A stretch of DNA of 64,000 bases. Origin: Halomonas sp. GD1P12 (GTDB taxonomy: Bacteria; Pseudomonadota; Gammaproteobacteria; Pseudomonadales; Halomonadaceae). The notes beneath the pieces are model-generated. The model was not told the DNA's origin and did not search any database. It was given only the letters and a program-made list of their open reading frames with translations. The stretch covers positions 806,001 to 870,000 of the forward strand of contig NZ_CP107007.1 in NCBI RefSeq assembly GCF_025725645.1, read 5' to 3'. Both the position numbers and the translations under genes were made by a program. This document shows positions 1 through 9,677 of the stretch, in pieces (the stretch's first letter is position 1; the number at the start of each line of letters is the position of its first letter).

Positions 1-110
1 TATTACCCATCAAACACAAACAGGGCAGCAACTGGGCCTACGCCTGGGTGCCCATCGCCGGGCCCTTGATTGGCAGCACGCTTGCCGGGCTTGCCGCCCA
101 CGTCTATTAG
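1..110 (+). CDS. glpF: Glycerol uptake facilitator (aquaporin family), 3' end only
   Basis: Only the last 35 codons are in the window, read in the frame that begins at base 3 and ends in TAG. The visible tail, with NWAYAWVPIAGPLIG near the end, is the typical final transmembrane helix of GlpF-type aquaglyceroporins, which let glycerol diffuse across the inner membrane. The glycerol kinase gene starts 54 bases downstream on the same strand, the classical glpFK order in which kinase traps the imported glycerol. The rest of the gene lies to the left of the window. Confidence 0.85.
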   Translation, partial: LPIKHKQGSNWAYAWVPIAGPLIGSTLAGLAAHVY

Positions 111-1670
<1,560 letters not shown>

Positions 1671-1684
1671 TCGGCCGCGAGCGT

Positions 1685-1714
1685 AAAGCCTCTGGTTCGT
1701 CCAGAGGCTTTTTT
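1685..1714 (+). terminator. Intrinsic terminator after glpK
   Basis: An 11-bp perfect stem (AAAGCCTCTGG / CCAGAGGCTTT) with loop TTCGT runs into six T residues, 15 bases after the glpK stop codon. Confidence 0.93.
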
Positions 1715-1800
1715 GTGAGGGGAGGGCGCGGGCGGGCCGGTGTCAGCGCGCCTTTGGCGTAGTATCCTGAAAAGCGTTTGACGCCTTGATGAGAAACCCC

Positions 1801-2544
1801 ATGACGAGAGCCGAGCTTTACCGCCAGTTGGCGCCGGAAACCCGCAGACAGCGAGGGCTTTCCGGCGTCAATTGGGTGATCTGCGGGCTAATCCTTCTCG
1901 CGTCATTGACCGCCATTCTCGAAACCGAGCCGACGCTTCGTGAGCCGGCGGCGGCGCTTTTCGCGACGCTTGAAACGCTGTTCGTCGCGCTTTTCTCCAT
2001 CGAATATCTGATTCGCCTGTACGCGGTGGGAGAGGATGTGCGCTATCGCGGCGTGCTGGGGCGGCTTCGCTACATGGTGTCGTTCTGGGCGCTGCTGGAT
2101 CTGGTCGCGATTTTGCCGTTTTTCATTGGCTTTTTTCATCAGGACAACGCCTTTCTCCTGCGCCTTTTGCGCCTGGCGCGCATTCTTCGGCTGGCGCGAT
2201 TGGGGCGCTTTAGCCAGGCCTGGTCGTCGCTTTCCTGCGCGCTGAAAACCCGTACCTACGAGCTCTGGCTAAGTGCTGGTGTGGCGGGGCTGCTGCTTTT
2301 GTTCTCGTCGGCCTGTCTTTACGTAGTGGAAGCCGATGCTCAGCCGGAAGCCTTTGGCAGTGTGCCCCGGGCGCTCTGGTGGAGCATCGCCACGCTGACC
2401 ACGGTCGGCTACGGCGACGTGACCCCGATCACGCCGCTTGGCAAGATCTTTGCCGGGTTGACCGCCGTGTCGGGTATCGGCCTCATCGCCATGCCCACGG
2501 GCATTCTGGCCGCAGCCTTCAGCGAAGCGTTCAGGAAAAAGTAG
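1801..2544 (+). CDS. Voltage-gated K+ channel family protein (ion transporter)
   Basis: The protein of about 247 residues has the six-helix plan of a small Kv-type channel. The S4-like helix LLRLLRLARILRLARLGRF carries a positive charge every third to fourth residue, and the pore loop holds the potassium selectivity filter TVGYGD at about residues 201-206, followed by the S6 helix. It should form a tetrameric potassium channel in the inner membrane. A TTG-ATG pair at 1786-1791 lies in frame, but the ATG at 1801 has GAGA at a workable distance. The gene stands alone between the glpK terminator and the next operon. The physiological role is unknown; potassium release or sensing of membrane potential are family-level possibilities. 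Confidence 0.9.
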   Translation: MTRAELYRQLAPETRRQRGLSGVNWVICGLILLASLTAILETEPTLREPAAALFATLETLFVALFSIEYLIRLYAVGEDVRYRGVLGRLRYMVSFWALLDLVAILPFFIGFFHQDNAFLLRLLRLARILRLARLGRFSQAWSSLSCALKTRTYELWLSAGVAGLLLLFSSACLYVVEADAQPEAFGSVPRALWWSIATLTTVGYGDVTPITPLGKIFAGLTAVSGIGLIAMPTGILAAAFSEAFRKK

Positions 2545-2739
2545 CCCGCGTCTCGCCGCGCTTTGAAACGGTTGTCGTGATCGCCTTTCGCCCGCGGTGC
2601 GCGATATCAGAAACGGCCGGTTCGCCCCTCCCATTTGATGGATCGCCATAATTAGCTAACACTTATCTGTGTTCGCCATTTCAATCCGGCCGGTAGGGCC
2701 GCCCCGGTCAGGGGTCGTATTTACAAGGATCACGTTGTC

Positions 2740-4395
2740 ATGTTCAAAGCTCGCGGATTGACGCGCATTGCGCCGCGTAATATCGCCCTGGTCGTGTGCC
2801 TTGCGCTACTGGTGGTCTCGCTGGTGGGCGTTTGGTATTCGTTGGCGTGGCTCGCCGGGGTGGTCGTGTTCGGCGCGCTGACGGCGCTGGGGCTTCATGA
2901 CCGGGTGCAAAAGCGGCGCACGGTGAGCCGCAACTACCCCATTCTTGCCCACTTTCGCTATTTCCTGGAGTCCATCGGCCCGGAGATCCGCCAGTATTTC
3001 ATCCAGTCGGATCTGGACGAGCGTCCGTTCTCCCGCGAGCAGCGGGCAATGGTGTACCAGCGCTCCAAAAACGAAGGCGATAAAAAGCCCTTTGGCTCTT
3101 TGCTGCAGATGTATCACTCCGGGCACGAGTGGATCAATCACTCGGTGTTGCCGAGCAAGGTCGAAGAGCGCGATTTCCGCGTTCGGGTCGGCGGCAAGCG
3201 GTGTACCCAGCCCTATCACGCCAGCGTGCTGAACATCTCCGCCATGAGCTTTGGCTCGCTTTCCGGCCACGCCATCGAGGCGCTGAACGCGGGTGCTGCC
3301 AAGGGCGGTTTCTATCACGATACCGGCGAGGGCTCGATTTCCCGCTATCACCGCATCCACGGCGGCGACCTGGTGTGGGAGATCGCCTCTGGCTACTTCG
3401 GCTGTCGCCATGACGACGGCACGTTCAACGAAGAGCGCTTTGCCGAAAACGCCAGTATCGATCAGGTCAAGATGATCGAGATCAAACTCTCCCAGGGCGC
3501 GAAGCCCGGCCACGGCGGTATTCTGCCGGCGGCCAAGGTGACCAAAGAGATCGCCGAGGCGCGCGAAGTGCCGATGGGCCAGGACGTGGTCTCGCCCGCC
3601 GCCCACTCCGCGTTTTCGACGCCCATGGAGCTGATGGAGTTCATCGGGCGATTGCGAGCGCTCTCCGGCGGCAAGCCTGTTGGTTTCAAGCTGGCGATTG
3701 GCCACCCCTGGGAGTGGTTCGCGATCGTCAAGGCGATGCTCGAATCCGGCGAGCGCCCGGACTTTATCGTCGTCGACGGCGGTGAAGGCGGCACGGGAGC
3801 GGCACCGCTGGAGCTGATCAACCACATGGGCGTGCCGCTGACCGAAGCGCTGATGCTGGTACACAACAGCCTGGTGGGGGCGGGGCTTCGCGACGAGATT
3901 CGTGTCGGGGCGGCGGGCAAGGTGATGTCCGGCTTCAACATCGCCCGTACCCTGGCGCTCGGCGCCGACTGGTGCAACTCGGCGCGCGGGTTCATGTTTT
4001 CATTAGGCTGTATTCAGGCGCTCAACTGCCACTCGGACAAGTGCCCCAGCGGCGTGGCGACCCAGGACCCTCGACGCAGCCGCCACCTGGATGTCGCCGA
4101 CAAGACCGAGCGGGTCTACAACTTTCACCAGAACACGCTAAAAGCGCTGGCGGAAATGCTGGGCGCCGCGGGGCTTCACCATCCAGGTGAGCTTGGGCCG
4201 CATCACATCATCCGCCGAGTGTCGGACAACGAGATTCAGTCTTACGATCAGCTGTTCACGTTCTTGAAACCCAATGAGCTGCTCGAGTCGACGTGCGAGC
4301 ACACGGTGTTCAAGAAGTACTGGGAGAGCGCGCGCTCCGACTCGTTCATACCACCCAACGTGAGCGAGCGCCCGCCCGCGATTCACCTGGAGTGA
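2740..4395 (+). CDS. FMN-binding glutamate synthase family protein
   Basis: At 551 residues this is a stand-alone relative of the FMN/Fe-S half of the large glutamate synthase subunit. A hydrophobic N-terminal region (residues about 15-50) suggests membrane attachment. The TIM barrel shows the GEGG and HGGILP-type flavin and substrate motifs, and the cysteines at 424, 430 and 435 (C-x5-C-x4-C) match the [3Fe-4S] site of GltB. There is no glutaminase domain and no partner small subunit nearby, so actual glutamate synthesis is not assured; many proteins of this family have no proven reaction. It is monocistronic as far as can be seen, facing msrQ across 39 bases. Confidence 0.9.
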   Translation: MFKARGLTRIAPRNIALVVCLALLVVSLVGVWYSLAWLAGVVVFGALTALGLHDRVQKRRTVSRNYPILAHFRYFLESIGPEIRQYFIQSDLDERPFSREQRAMVYQRSKNEGDKKPFGSLLQMYHSGHEWINHSVLPSKVEERDFRVRVGGKRCTQPYHASVLNISAMSFGSLSGHAIEALNAGAAKGGFYHDTGEGSISRYHRIHGGDLVWEIASGYFGCRHDDGTFNEERFAENASIDQVKMIEIKLSQGAKPGHGGILPAAKVTKEIAEAREVPMGQDVVSPAAHSAFSTPMELMEFIGRLRALSGGKPVGFKLAIGHPWEWFAIVKAMLESGERPDFIVVDGGEGGTGAAPLELINHMGVPLTEALMLVHNSLVGAGLRDEIRVGAAGKVMSGFNIARTLALGADWCNSARGFMFSLGCIQALNCHSDKCPSGVATQDPRRSRHLDVADKTERVYNFHQNTLKALAEMLGAAGLHHPGELGPHHIIRRVSDNEIQSYDQLFTFLKPNELLESTCEHTVFKKYWESARSDSFIPPNVSERPPAIHLE

Positions 4396-4434
4396 ACGCC
4401 GATGGTTCGGCGAGTGAGGTGGTTTTAAAAGACG

Positions 4435-5058
4435 CTACTTCACCGCCAGCCGCTGGCGAAACCGGGGCAGCGTTCGCGCGACCGGGGGAAGCCTCAAGGC
4501 GAGCAGAAGGGCGCCGATAGCGGCGTACACCGCCCACTCGCCCATGTCCGCCCGCACCACCCAGAAAAAGTGCAGAAGAATCAGCGCCAGAATCGGGTAG
4601 GCGAGCTGGTGAAGCGTCTTCCAGCGCTTGCCGAGTTTACGCATGGCGGCGCGGTTGGAGGTGGCTCCCAGCGCTGTCAGGCCGATGAGTGCCAGCATAC
4701 CGACGATGATATAGGGGCGTTTGACGATTTCGGCGCCGAGCAGCGCCCAGTTGAGCCCGAGGATGAACAGCGCGTAGCAGCAAAGGTGCAGCGTGGCGTA
4801 GGCCAGTGTCCAGAGCCCGAGCTGGCGACGAATCAGCGCAAAGCCCTTCCAGCGCGTGAGCTTTGAAAGCGGCGTCAGTGACAGGGTCAGCAGCATCAGC
4901 CAGAGCCCCCCAATGCCGATGTTCAACAGCAGATAGCGCCCCGGCTCCGGGCCGGCGGCGTTCTGATAGACCTGAAACCCCCAGTAAATCAGCGGGGCGA
5001 GGGCAGCCAGAAAGACCGCCCCCCGCCAAAGCCGCCATTTGGCTTGCTGCTTTGCCAT
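4435..5058 (-). CDS. msrQ: Protein-methionine-sulfoxide reductase heme-binding subunit MsrQ
   Basis: This 207-residue integral membrane protein of the YedZ family carries heme b and passes electrons from the quinone pool or a flavin reductase to periplasmic MsrP. The family pattern is visible: about six hydrophobic helices, a conserved histidine in the helix with ATLHLCCYALF, and further histidines in KTLHQLAYPILALILLHFFW. The ATG is preceded by AGG at about 5 bases. It lies 27 bases downstream of msrP on the same strand, the standard msrPQ arrangement, so the two are almost certainly co-transcribed. Confidence 0.95.
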   Translation of the reverse strand: MAKQQAKWRLWRGAVFLAALAPLIYWGFQVYQNAAGPEPGRYLLLNIGIGGLWLMLLTLSLTPLSKLTRWKGFALIRRQLGLWTLAYATLHLCCYALFILGLNWALLGAEIVKRPYIIVGMLALIGLTALGATSNRAAMRKLGKRWKTLHQLAYPILALILLHFFWVVRADMGEWAVYAAIGALLLALRLPPVARTLPRFRQRLAVK

Positions 5059-5085
5059 GCTTACCTGCCCGGGTCGCCTGTGAAG

Positions 5086-6102
5086 TTAATAGTTGACGCT
5101 TAGGTCCATGCCGGCGTAGAGCTCGGCGACCTCGTCTTCGTAGCCGTTGAACATGCGCGTGTCGATGTTGTTGGGGCTGAACAGGCTGTTGGGTAGCCGG
5201 CGCTCGCTCGCCTGGCTCCAGCGCGGGTGATCCACGTTCGGGTTCACGTTGGCGTAGAAGCCGTACTCGTTGGGGGCCAACAGCTGCCAGGAGTTGACCG
5301 GCTGCTCCTCGACCAGCGAGATGCGAACGATCGACTTGATGCTCTTGAAGCCATACTTCCAGGGCACCACCAGGCGCAGCGGCGCGCCGTTTTGATTGGG
5401 CAGTTCGCGCCCGTACATGCCGAGTGCCAGAATCGTCAGCGGATGCATCGCCTCGTCCAGGCGAAGCCCCTCAACGTAAGGCCAGTCGATCAGCGCAAAC
5501 GACGAACGCTGTCCGGGCATCTGCTCCGGGTCGACCAGGGTCTCGAAGCGCACGTATTTGGCCTTGCTGGTCGGGTCGGCGCGGCGGATAACGTCAGCCA
5601 GCGGTATACCGAGCCAGGGAATCACCATCGACCACGCCTCGACGCAGCGAAGCCGGTAGATGCGCTCCTCGAACTGTGAAGGGCTGGCGAAGTCCTCGAG
5701 CGTGAAGCGTCCGCCGTTGTTGACCTCGCCATCGACCACCACGCTCCAGGGCTCGGTTGAAAGGCTCCCCGCGCGTTTGGACGGGTCGCTCTTGCCGGTG
5801 CCGAACTCATAGAAGTTGTTGTAGCCGCTGGCGTCTTCGAAAGGCGCCAGCGCATCCTTGTCGGGGTCCGCCGGTGTCACGGCGCGCCACTGGGTCTGAT
5901 CGATCTTCTCGCTGAGCCAGGCCGGCGCGTCACCGCTCGGCACGTCGGTGTACGCCTCGCTCGCCTTTACGCGCCCGGAAAGCGCAAGGCCCGCGCCGAT
6001 ACCCGCCACGCCGCCCAGAAAGCGCCGCCGGCTCAGGTAAACGGATTCGGGGGTCACATCGGATTCGTGCAGGTCACCGGGTTTGGCGATTTTGATCAGC
6101 AT
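5086..6102 (-). CDS. msrP: Protein-methionine-sulfoxide reductase catalytic subunit MsrP (molybdopterin)
   Basis: The 338-residue protein is the periplasmic molybdenum enzyme that reduces methionine sulfoxide in oxidised proteins of the cell envelope. The twin-arginine signal SRRRFL is at residues 24-29, followed by a hydrophobic stretch, so export as a folded cofactor-loaded protein is expected. Cys153 in YRLRCVEAW is the expected molybdenum ligand of the sulfite oxidase fold, and VPWKYGFKSIKSI is the conserved C-terminal pterin-side segment. A good ribosome site (AGGGAG, 7 bases) supports the start. It is first in the msrPQ operon; an 18-bp tandem repeat lies 50-85 bases upstream. Confidence 0.96.
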   Translation of the reverse strand: MLIKIAKPGDLHESDVTPESVYLSRRRFLGGVAGIGAGLALSGRVKASEAYTDVPSGDAPAWLSEKIDQTQWRAVTPADPDKDALAPFEDASGYNNFYEFGTGKSDPSKRAGSLSTEPWSVVVDGEVNNGGRFTLEDFASPSQFEERIYRLRCVEAWSMVIPWLGIPLADVIRRADPTSKAKYVRFETLVDPEQMPGQRSSFALIDWPYVEGLRLDEAMHPLTILALGMYGRELPNQNGAPLRLVVPWKYGFKSIKSIVRISLVEEQPVNSWQLLAPNEYGFYANVNPNVDHPRWSQASERRLPNSLFSPNNIDTRMFNGYEDEVAELYAGMDLSVNY

Positions 6103-6152
6103 GGTGGTCTCCCTGACGCAGGCCTCCAGGCGAAGTGCCGGCGGGCGCGTTC

Positions 6153-6188
6153 TATTCGGTTTTTATGCTCTACTCGGTTTATATGCTA
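6153..6188. repeat. Two-copy 18-bp tandem repeat upstream of msrP
   Basis: TATTCGGTTTTTATGCTC is followed directly by TACTCGGTTTATATGCTA, matching at 15 of 18 positions. It lies in the 172-base gap between the msrP start and the stop of the efflux gene, so it could act as paired protein sites for msrPQ or be a slippage duplication. Confidence 0.75.
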
Positions 6189-6274
6189 AAGGCCGCTTCG
6201 TCCAACCCTTTTGGCCGCTCACTTGGATGAGCAGGGCGGCTAAAAGTTCGCTGAACGTCTCAACGTTGCCACGC

Positions 6275-8341
6275 TCATGCCGGGTTTTTAGCGTCGGTCG
6301 GGGCGTCGCTTGCACGATCCGCCGGGGCCGCCATGGTATCGGCCAGGCGGTCGAGCGAAAGCGACAGCCGCTCGATGAGCCCGGTCAATAGCGCCAGCCG
6401 CGCCGGGCTATCGTCGGTGTGCGTTTGCAAAGCGGCCTTCAGATCCTCGCCCGCTGCCTCGAGGCCTTCGAACCTGTGGCCCCGGGCGCTTTGCTCGAAG
6501 CCCAGGGCCAGGGCCTTGAGCAGCGCCTGGTGGGCACTCTGGATGGCCGGATGATCGGCGCTGTCGAAGCGGTGGCGAAGGCGCAAAATGGCCGTGCCGA
6601 CATCGAGCCCGGTCAGCCCCAGCGCGAAGAGGTGGCGCTGCTCCTGGGGCAGCACGTCGTCGTGCTGGGCGAGCTGCAAAAGGCGGTCCGCCATATGGCC
6701 GCTGAAGCGGGTTTCGCCCTGGGTGATCGAGCGCCGGCGCAGGCCGTGGATATCCCGGGAGATTGCGCGAATCAAACGCCGCCTTCGAAGGCGTGTGCCG
6801 AGCCCCGGCAGCAGGCGAAACGCGGTGACTACCGTGGTCAGGCCAATGATCGCCGCCACCGCGCGGTTGGCGAAGCTGTCAAACGAGAAGTCCATGTCGT
6901 TGCCCGGCATGGTGAGCAGAATATTGAAGATGGTGAACGCCAGGCAGTACCCCATGGTGGCCGGGTTGGCCGCGCCCAGAAGCCCTAAAAACAGCGGCGT
7001 GCCGAATACCACGGCCATCAACGGAAAATCATGCACCTGGGCCAGCAGCACGTGACCGAACAGGAACGCGCTGGGAATGGCGGCTAGCATCCCCTTGTAG
7101 AACATCAGAGTGACGGCCACCGGGTTATCGCGGCTGGCGAAAAACGCCGAGAACAGCGTGCCGAGCATCATGGCCACCATGGCGCTATTCCAAGCCGTTA
7201 CGATCCAGAACGTCGCAAGCCCGGCGAATACCAGCCCCGAGCGCAGCCCGTTGATCAGGGCGGCCAGCCGGTCACGGTGCCAGGCCAGGGGCCCGGCCTT
7301 GAGCGTGTAAGTGCCGGGGGAGGCGATGGCTTCGCGGGCGTCGAGCATGATCATCGCGTGGCCCAGCACTTCGCGTAGTCCCAGCCGCAGTCGCCGGTCC
7401 AGCGGTGCAAGCGTGGGGTCATCGCTTTCGTGTACCTGGCCCCGCAGCGCCTGCAGATAGCGCCGCGCGCCGGTCACGCCCTGGACGTGCTCGGCGTCGG
7501 TGAACCCCTGGGCAAGCTCGCGGGCGATGGCCACGCTTTGAGGGTCCAGCCGCTCGGTATGATCGGACAACAGCTGATCCAGCGCGTGAAGGCTCGCCAA
7601 AAAGCGCAGCGTGCGGCGGGTGAGCACGTGGGAGGCGCGAATGCGCCCGGGACCTTCCGGGCCTTCGAAACGGGCGGCCTGGCTATCGGTTTCGAGCTGG
7701 GTCAGCGCGCCGAGGCTTTCGCGCAGCGCCTTGAGCAACTCGTCCCGATCGTCGCTCGTTTCAAGGCGCAGTGCGGCGTGATAAAAGGCGCGATTGATGA
7801 CCGTATCGGCCTGGTCGGCGAGATGTTGGCCCACCCTAGAGGGCCACAGCAGTGAGCTTACGAGGGTGGCACAAATCGCGCCGAGACCCAGCTCGGTCAT
7901 CCGCGCCACCGCCACGTCGAAAATGCCGGCCGGGGTGCTGCCGCCGGCGATCACCACGATCAGCATCGCGGTCACCGCCGCCATCAGGCAGCCGTAGGTG
8001 TAGTTGTTACGCCAAAGCGAGCCTACGTAGGTACACAGCACGATCCAGAGCGTCAGCGTTATTATCGCCGGTACCCGGGCCTGGGCGAACAGCGCCATGA
8101 TGACGATACCGGCCACGGCGCCGATGAAGGTGCCGCCGAGCTGGCAGATGCCTTTCTCGATCACCATCCCGCTCATCGGCCGTACTTGAAGAAAGGCGGC
8201 GGAAATCAGCGCCCAATAGGGGCGCTCGAGATCGAACATGAAGGCGACGTAAAGCGCCAGCATCATTGCCAGCGTGGTTTTGATGGCGAACTTCACCGCC
8301 GCCGGTTCGGGCATCAGGTAGGTTTTGACGAGCGGCGACAT
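6275..8341 (-). CDS. FUSC-family inner-membrane efflux protein (AaeB-like)
   Basis: At 688 residues this is a full-length member of the aromatic-acid-exporter family. Two blocks of hydrophobic helices (about residues 15-165 and 355-505) are each followed by a cytosolic helical region rich in charged residues. Such proteins work with a membrane-fusion partner to expel aromatic carboxylic acids or similar weak acids. It is the last gene of a three-gene operon: the fusion protein ends only four bases upstream, and no clear ribosome site precedes the ATG, so translation is probably coupled. The substrate cannot be read from sequence, and no LysR-type aaeR gene is adjacent. Confidence 0.9.
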   Translation of the reverse strand: MSPLVKTYLMPEPAAVKFAIKTTLAMMLALYVAFMFDLERPYWALISAAFLQVRPMSGMVIEKGICQLGGTFIGAVAGIVIMALFAQARVPAIITLTLWIVLCTYVGSLWRNNYTYGCLMAAVTAMLIVVIAGGSTPAGIFDVAVARMTELGLGAICATLVSSLLWPSRVGQHLADQADTVINRAFYHAALRLETSDDRDELLKALRESLGALTQLETDSQAARFEGPEGPGRIRASHVLTRRTLRFLASLHALDQLLSDHTERLDPQSVAIARELAQGFTDAEHVQGVTGARRYLQALRGQVHESDDPTLAPLDRRLRLGLREVLGHAMIMLDAREAIASPGTYTLKAGPLAWHRDRLAALINGLRSGLVFAGLATFWIVTAWNSAMVAMMLGTLFSAFFASRDNPVAVTLMFYKGMLAAIPSAFLFGHVLLAQVHDFPLMAVVFGTPLFLGLLGAANPATMGYCLAFTIFNILLTMPGNDMDFSFDSFANRAVAAIIGLTTVVTAFRLLPGLGTRLRRRRLIRAISRDIHGLRRRSITQGETRFSGHMADRLLQLAQHDDVLPQEQRHLFALGLTGLDVGTAILRLRHRFDSADHPAIQSAHQALLKALALGFEQSARGHRFEGLEAAGEDLKAALQTHTDDSPARLALLTGLIERLSLSLDRLADTMAAPADRASDAPTDAKNPA

Positions 8342-8345
8342 GGGG

Positions 8346-9212
8346 CTACGCGTCGTCCGGGTGAATACGCACTGTGGCGGTCATGCCCACGCTCAATAGC
8401 GTATCGGCTGGCACCTCGTCGAGCACGATGCGCACCGGAATGCGCTGGGCCAAGCGCACCCAGTTGAAGGTGGGCGTCACCTGAGGAAGAAGCTGTGCGT
8501 TGAGCGTGGTATTGGCGTCGGCGATGCCGCGCCCGATGCCCGCCACGCGCCCGTTGAGCCGCGTATTGCCCTGCATCAGCGTGACGTCGGCGGGGTCGCC
8601 GACGCGGATCGAGGCCATTTTCGTCTCCTCGAAGTAGCCCACCACGTAGTAGGATTCTTCGCGAATCAGCGCCATGACCGGCGTGCCGCGGCTGACGTAG
8701 TTGCCTTCACTGAACTGTACGTTGAGCACGTGGCCGCTCGCCGGCGCGGTGACGCTGGCGCGCTCGAGGTCGAGTCTGGCGGCCTCGAGCGACGCCTGGG
8801 CCTGCTCCAGGTCCGCGGCGGCCACCTGGGCGTTGATCTGGGCGATCTGCTGGTTCTCTTCGCTGATCGCACGGCTGTTGCCCAGCCGGTTGCGCCGGCT
8901 CGCCTCGGCCCGGTTAAGATCGAGCGTGGCCTGGCGGTGGTTGACCTCGGCCTGGGCCTGGTCGAGGGCGGCCTGATAGCGCGCCTGGTCGATCTGAAAA
9001 AGCGCGTCGCCCTGGTCGACGTAGTCGGTATCGCCCACGCTCAGCGTGCGGACCCAGCCGGAGACGTCCGGGGCGATGGTGATGACGTCGGCGTGTACCC
9101 GGCCATCGCGCGTCCAGGGCGTATAGAGGTAGTAGCGCCAAAGCCAGGTGCCGGCGGCAATGGCCAGCGCCACCATGATCAGCGTAAGCAGTATGCGAAG
9201 CGAGGAGCGCAT
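8346..9212 (-). CDS. HlyD-family periplasmic adaptor (AaeA-like)
   Basis: This 288-residue membrane-fusion protein has an N-terminal anchor helix (LRILLTLIMVALAIAAGTWLW), a lipoyl-type half (TIAPDVSGWV), an alpha-helical hairpin rich in Ala, Gln and Glu, and a second lipoyl half (VTAPASGHVLNVQFSEGNYV) before a beta-barrel tail. It should link the FUSC pump to an outer-membrane channel. The ATG shares one base with the stop of the small upstream gene (TGATG), so the two are translationally coupled. An in-frame TTG one codon earlier is less likely to be used. Confidence 0.93.
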   Translation of the reverse strand: MRSSLRILLTLIMVALAIAAGTWLWRYYLYTPWTRDGRVHADVITIAPDVSGWVRTLSVGDTDYVDQGDALFQIDQARYQAALDQAQAEVNHRQATLDLNRAEASRRNRLGNSRAISEENQQIAQINAQVAAADLEQAQASLEAARLDLERASVTAPASGHVLNVQFSEGNYVSRGTPVMALIREESYYVVGYFEETKMASIRVGDPADVTLMQGNTRLNGRVAGIGRGIADANTTLNAQLLPQVTPTFNWVRLAQRIPVRIVLDEVPADTLLSVGMTATVRIHPDDA

Positions 9213-9430
9213 CAATAGGTCCCTGGCAAAACGGTGAAAACGAAGGCGATCAGCGCCGTGAGAATGACGAACAGCGAGACATCGAACCAGGCCTCGAACC
9301 AGAGCGCTTTCGATGACAGCACGACGTGTAACAGCGTGCGTATGAGCAACGTCAGGATAAACCCGGCCAGCGCATAAACGAGCAGTGGGCTAATATAAAT
9401 CCCGCCGAGTGTGATCTCTTGAAGACCCAT
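9212..9430 (-). CDS. DUF1656 small membrane protein (AaeX-like)
   Basis: The 72-residue product begins MGLQEITLGGIYISPLLVYA, the typical DUF1656 opening, and has two predicted membrane helices with a conserved Trp-Phe-Asp segment between them. Such proteins regularly precede AaeA and AaeB but have no established function. The frame is open back to 9460, but the ATG at 9430 has AAGGA four bases upstream and gives the family's usual N-terminus, so I choose it. It heads the efflux operon; about 250 bases separate it from the divergent channel gene, leaving room for both promoters. Confidence 0.88.
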   Translation of the reverse strand: MGLQEITLGGIYISPLLVYALAGFILTLLIRTLLHVVLSSKALWFEAWFDVSLFVILTALIAFVFTVLPGTY

Positions 9431-9677
9431 GATGTCCTTAGTGGTAACGATCATCGTCACACCAGACGCACGCCCTTGGCGAGGTATGGCAGTTGGAACG
9501 ATTTAGTGTAGCGGTTAACTCATGTTGTCGCGCCAATTGGACGCCGTTGCGTTAAGCTTTGCGCCCTTGCGACCGGGCCCTGGTCGATACGAGGCCGGCA
9601 CGACCGGTCGTGACTGTAGCAAGCGCCGCCGTTAGTTGTCCTGCTTTCGCCTGGCCGTATTATCAATGGAAATTCGC

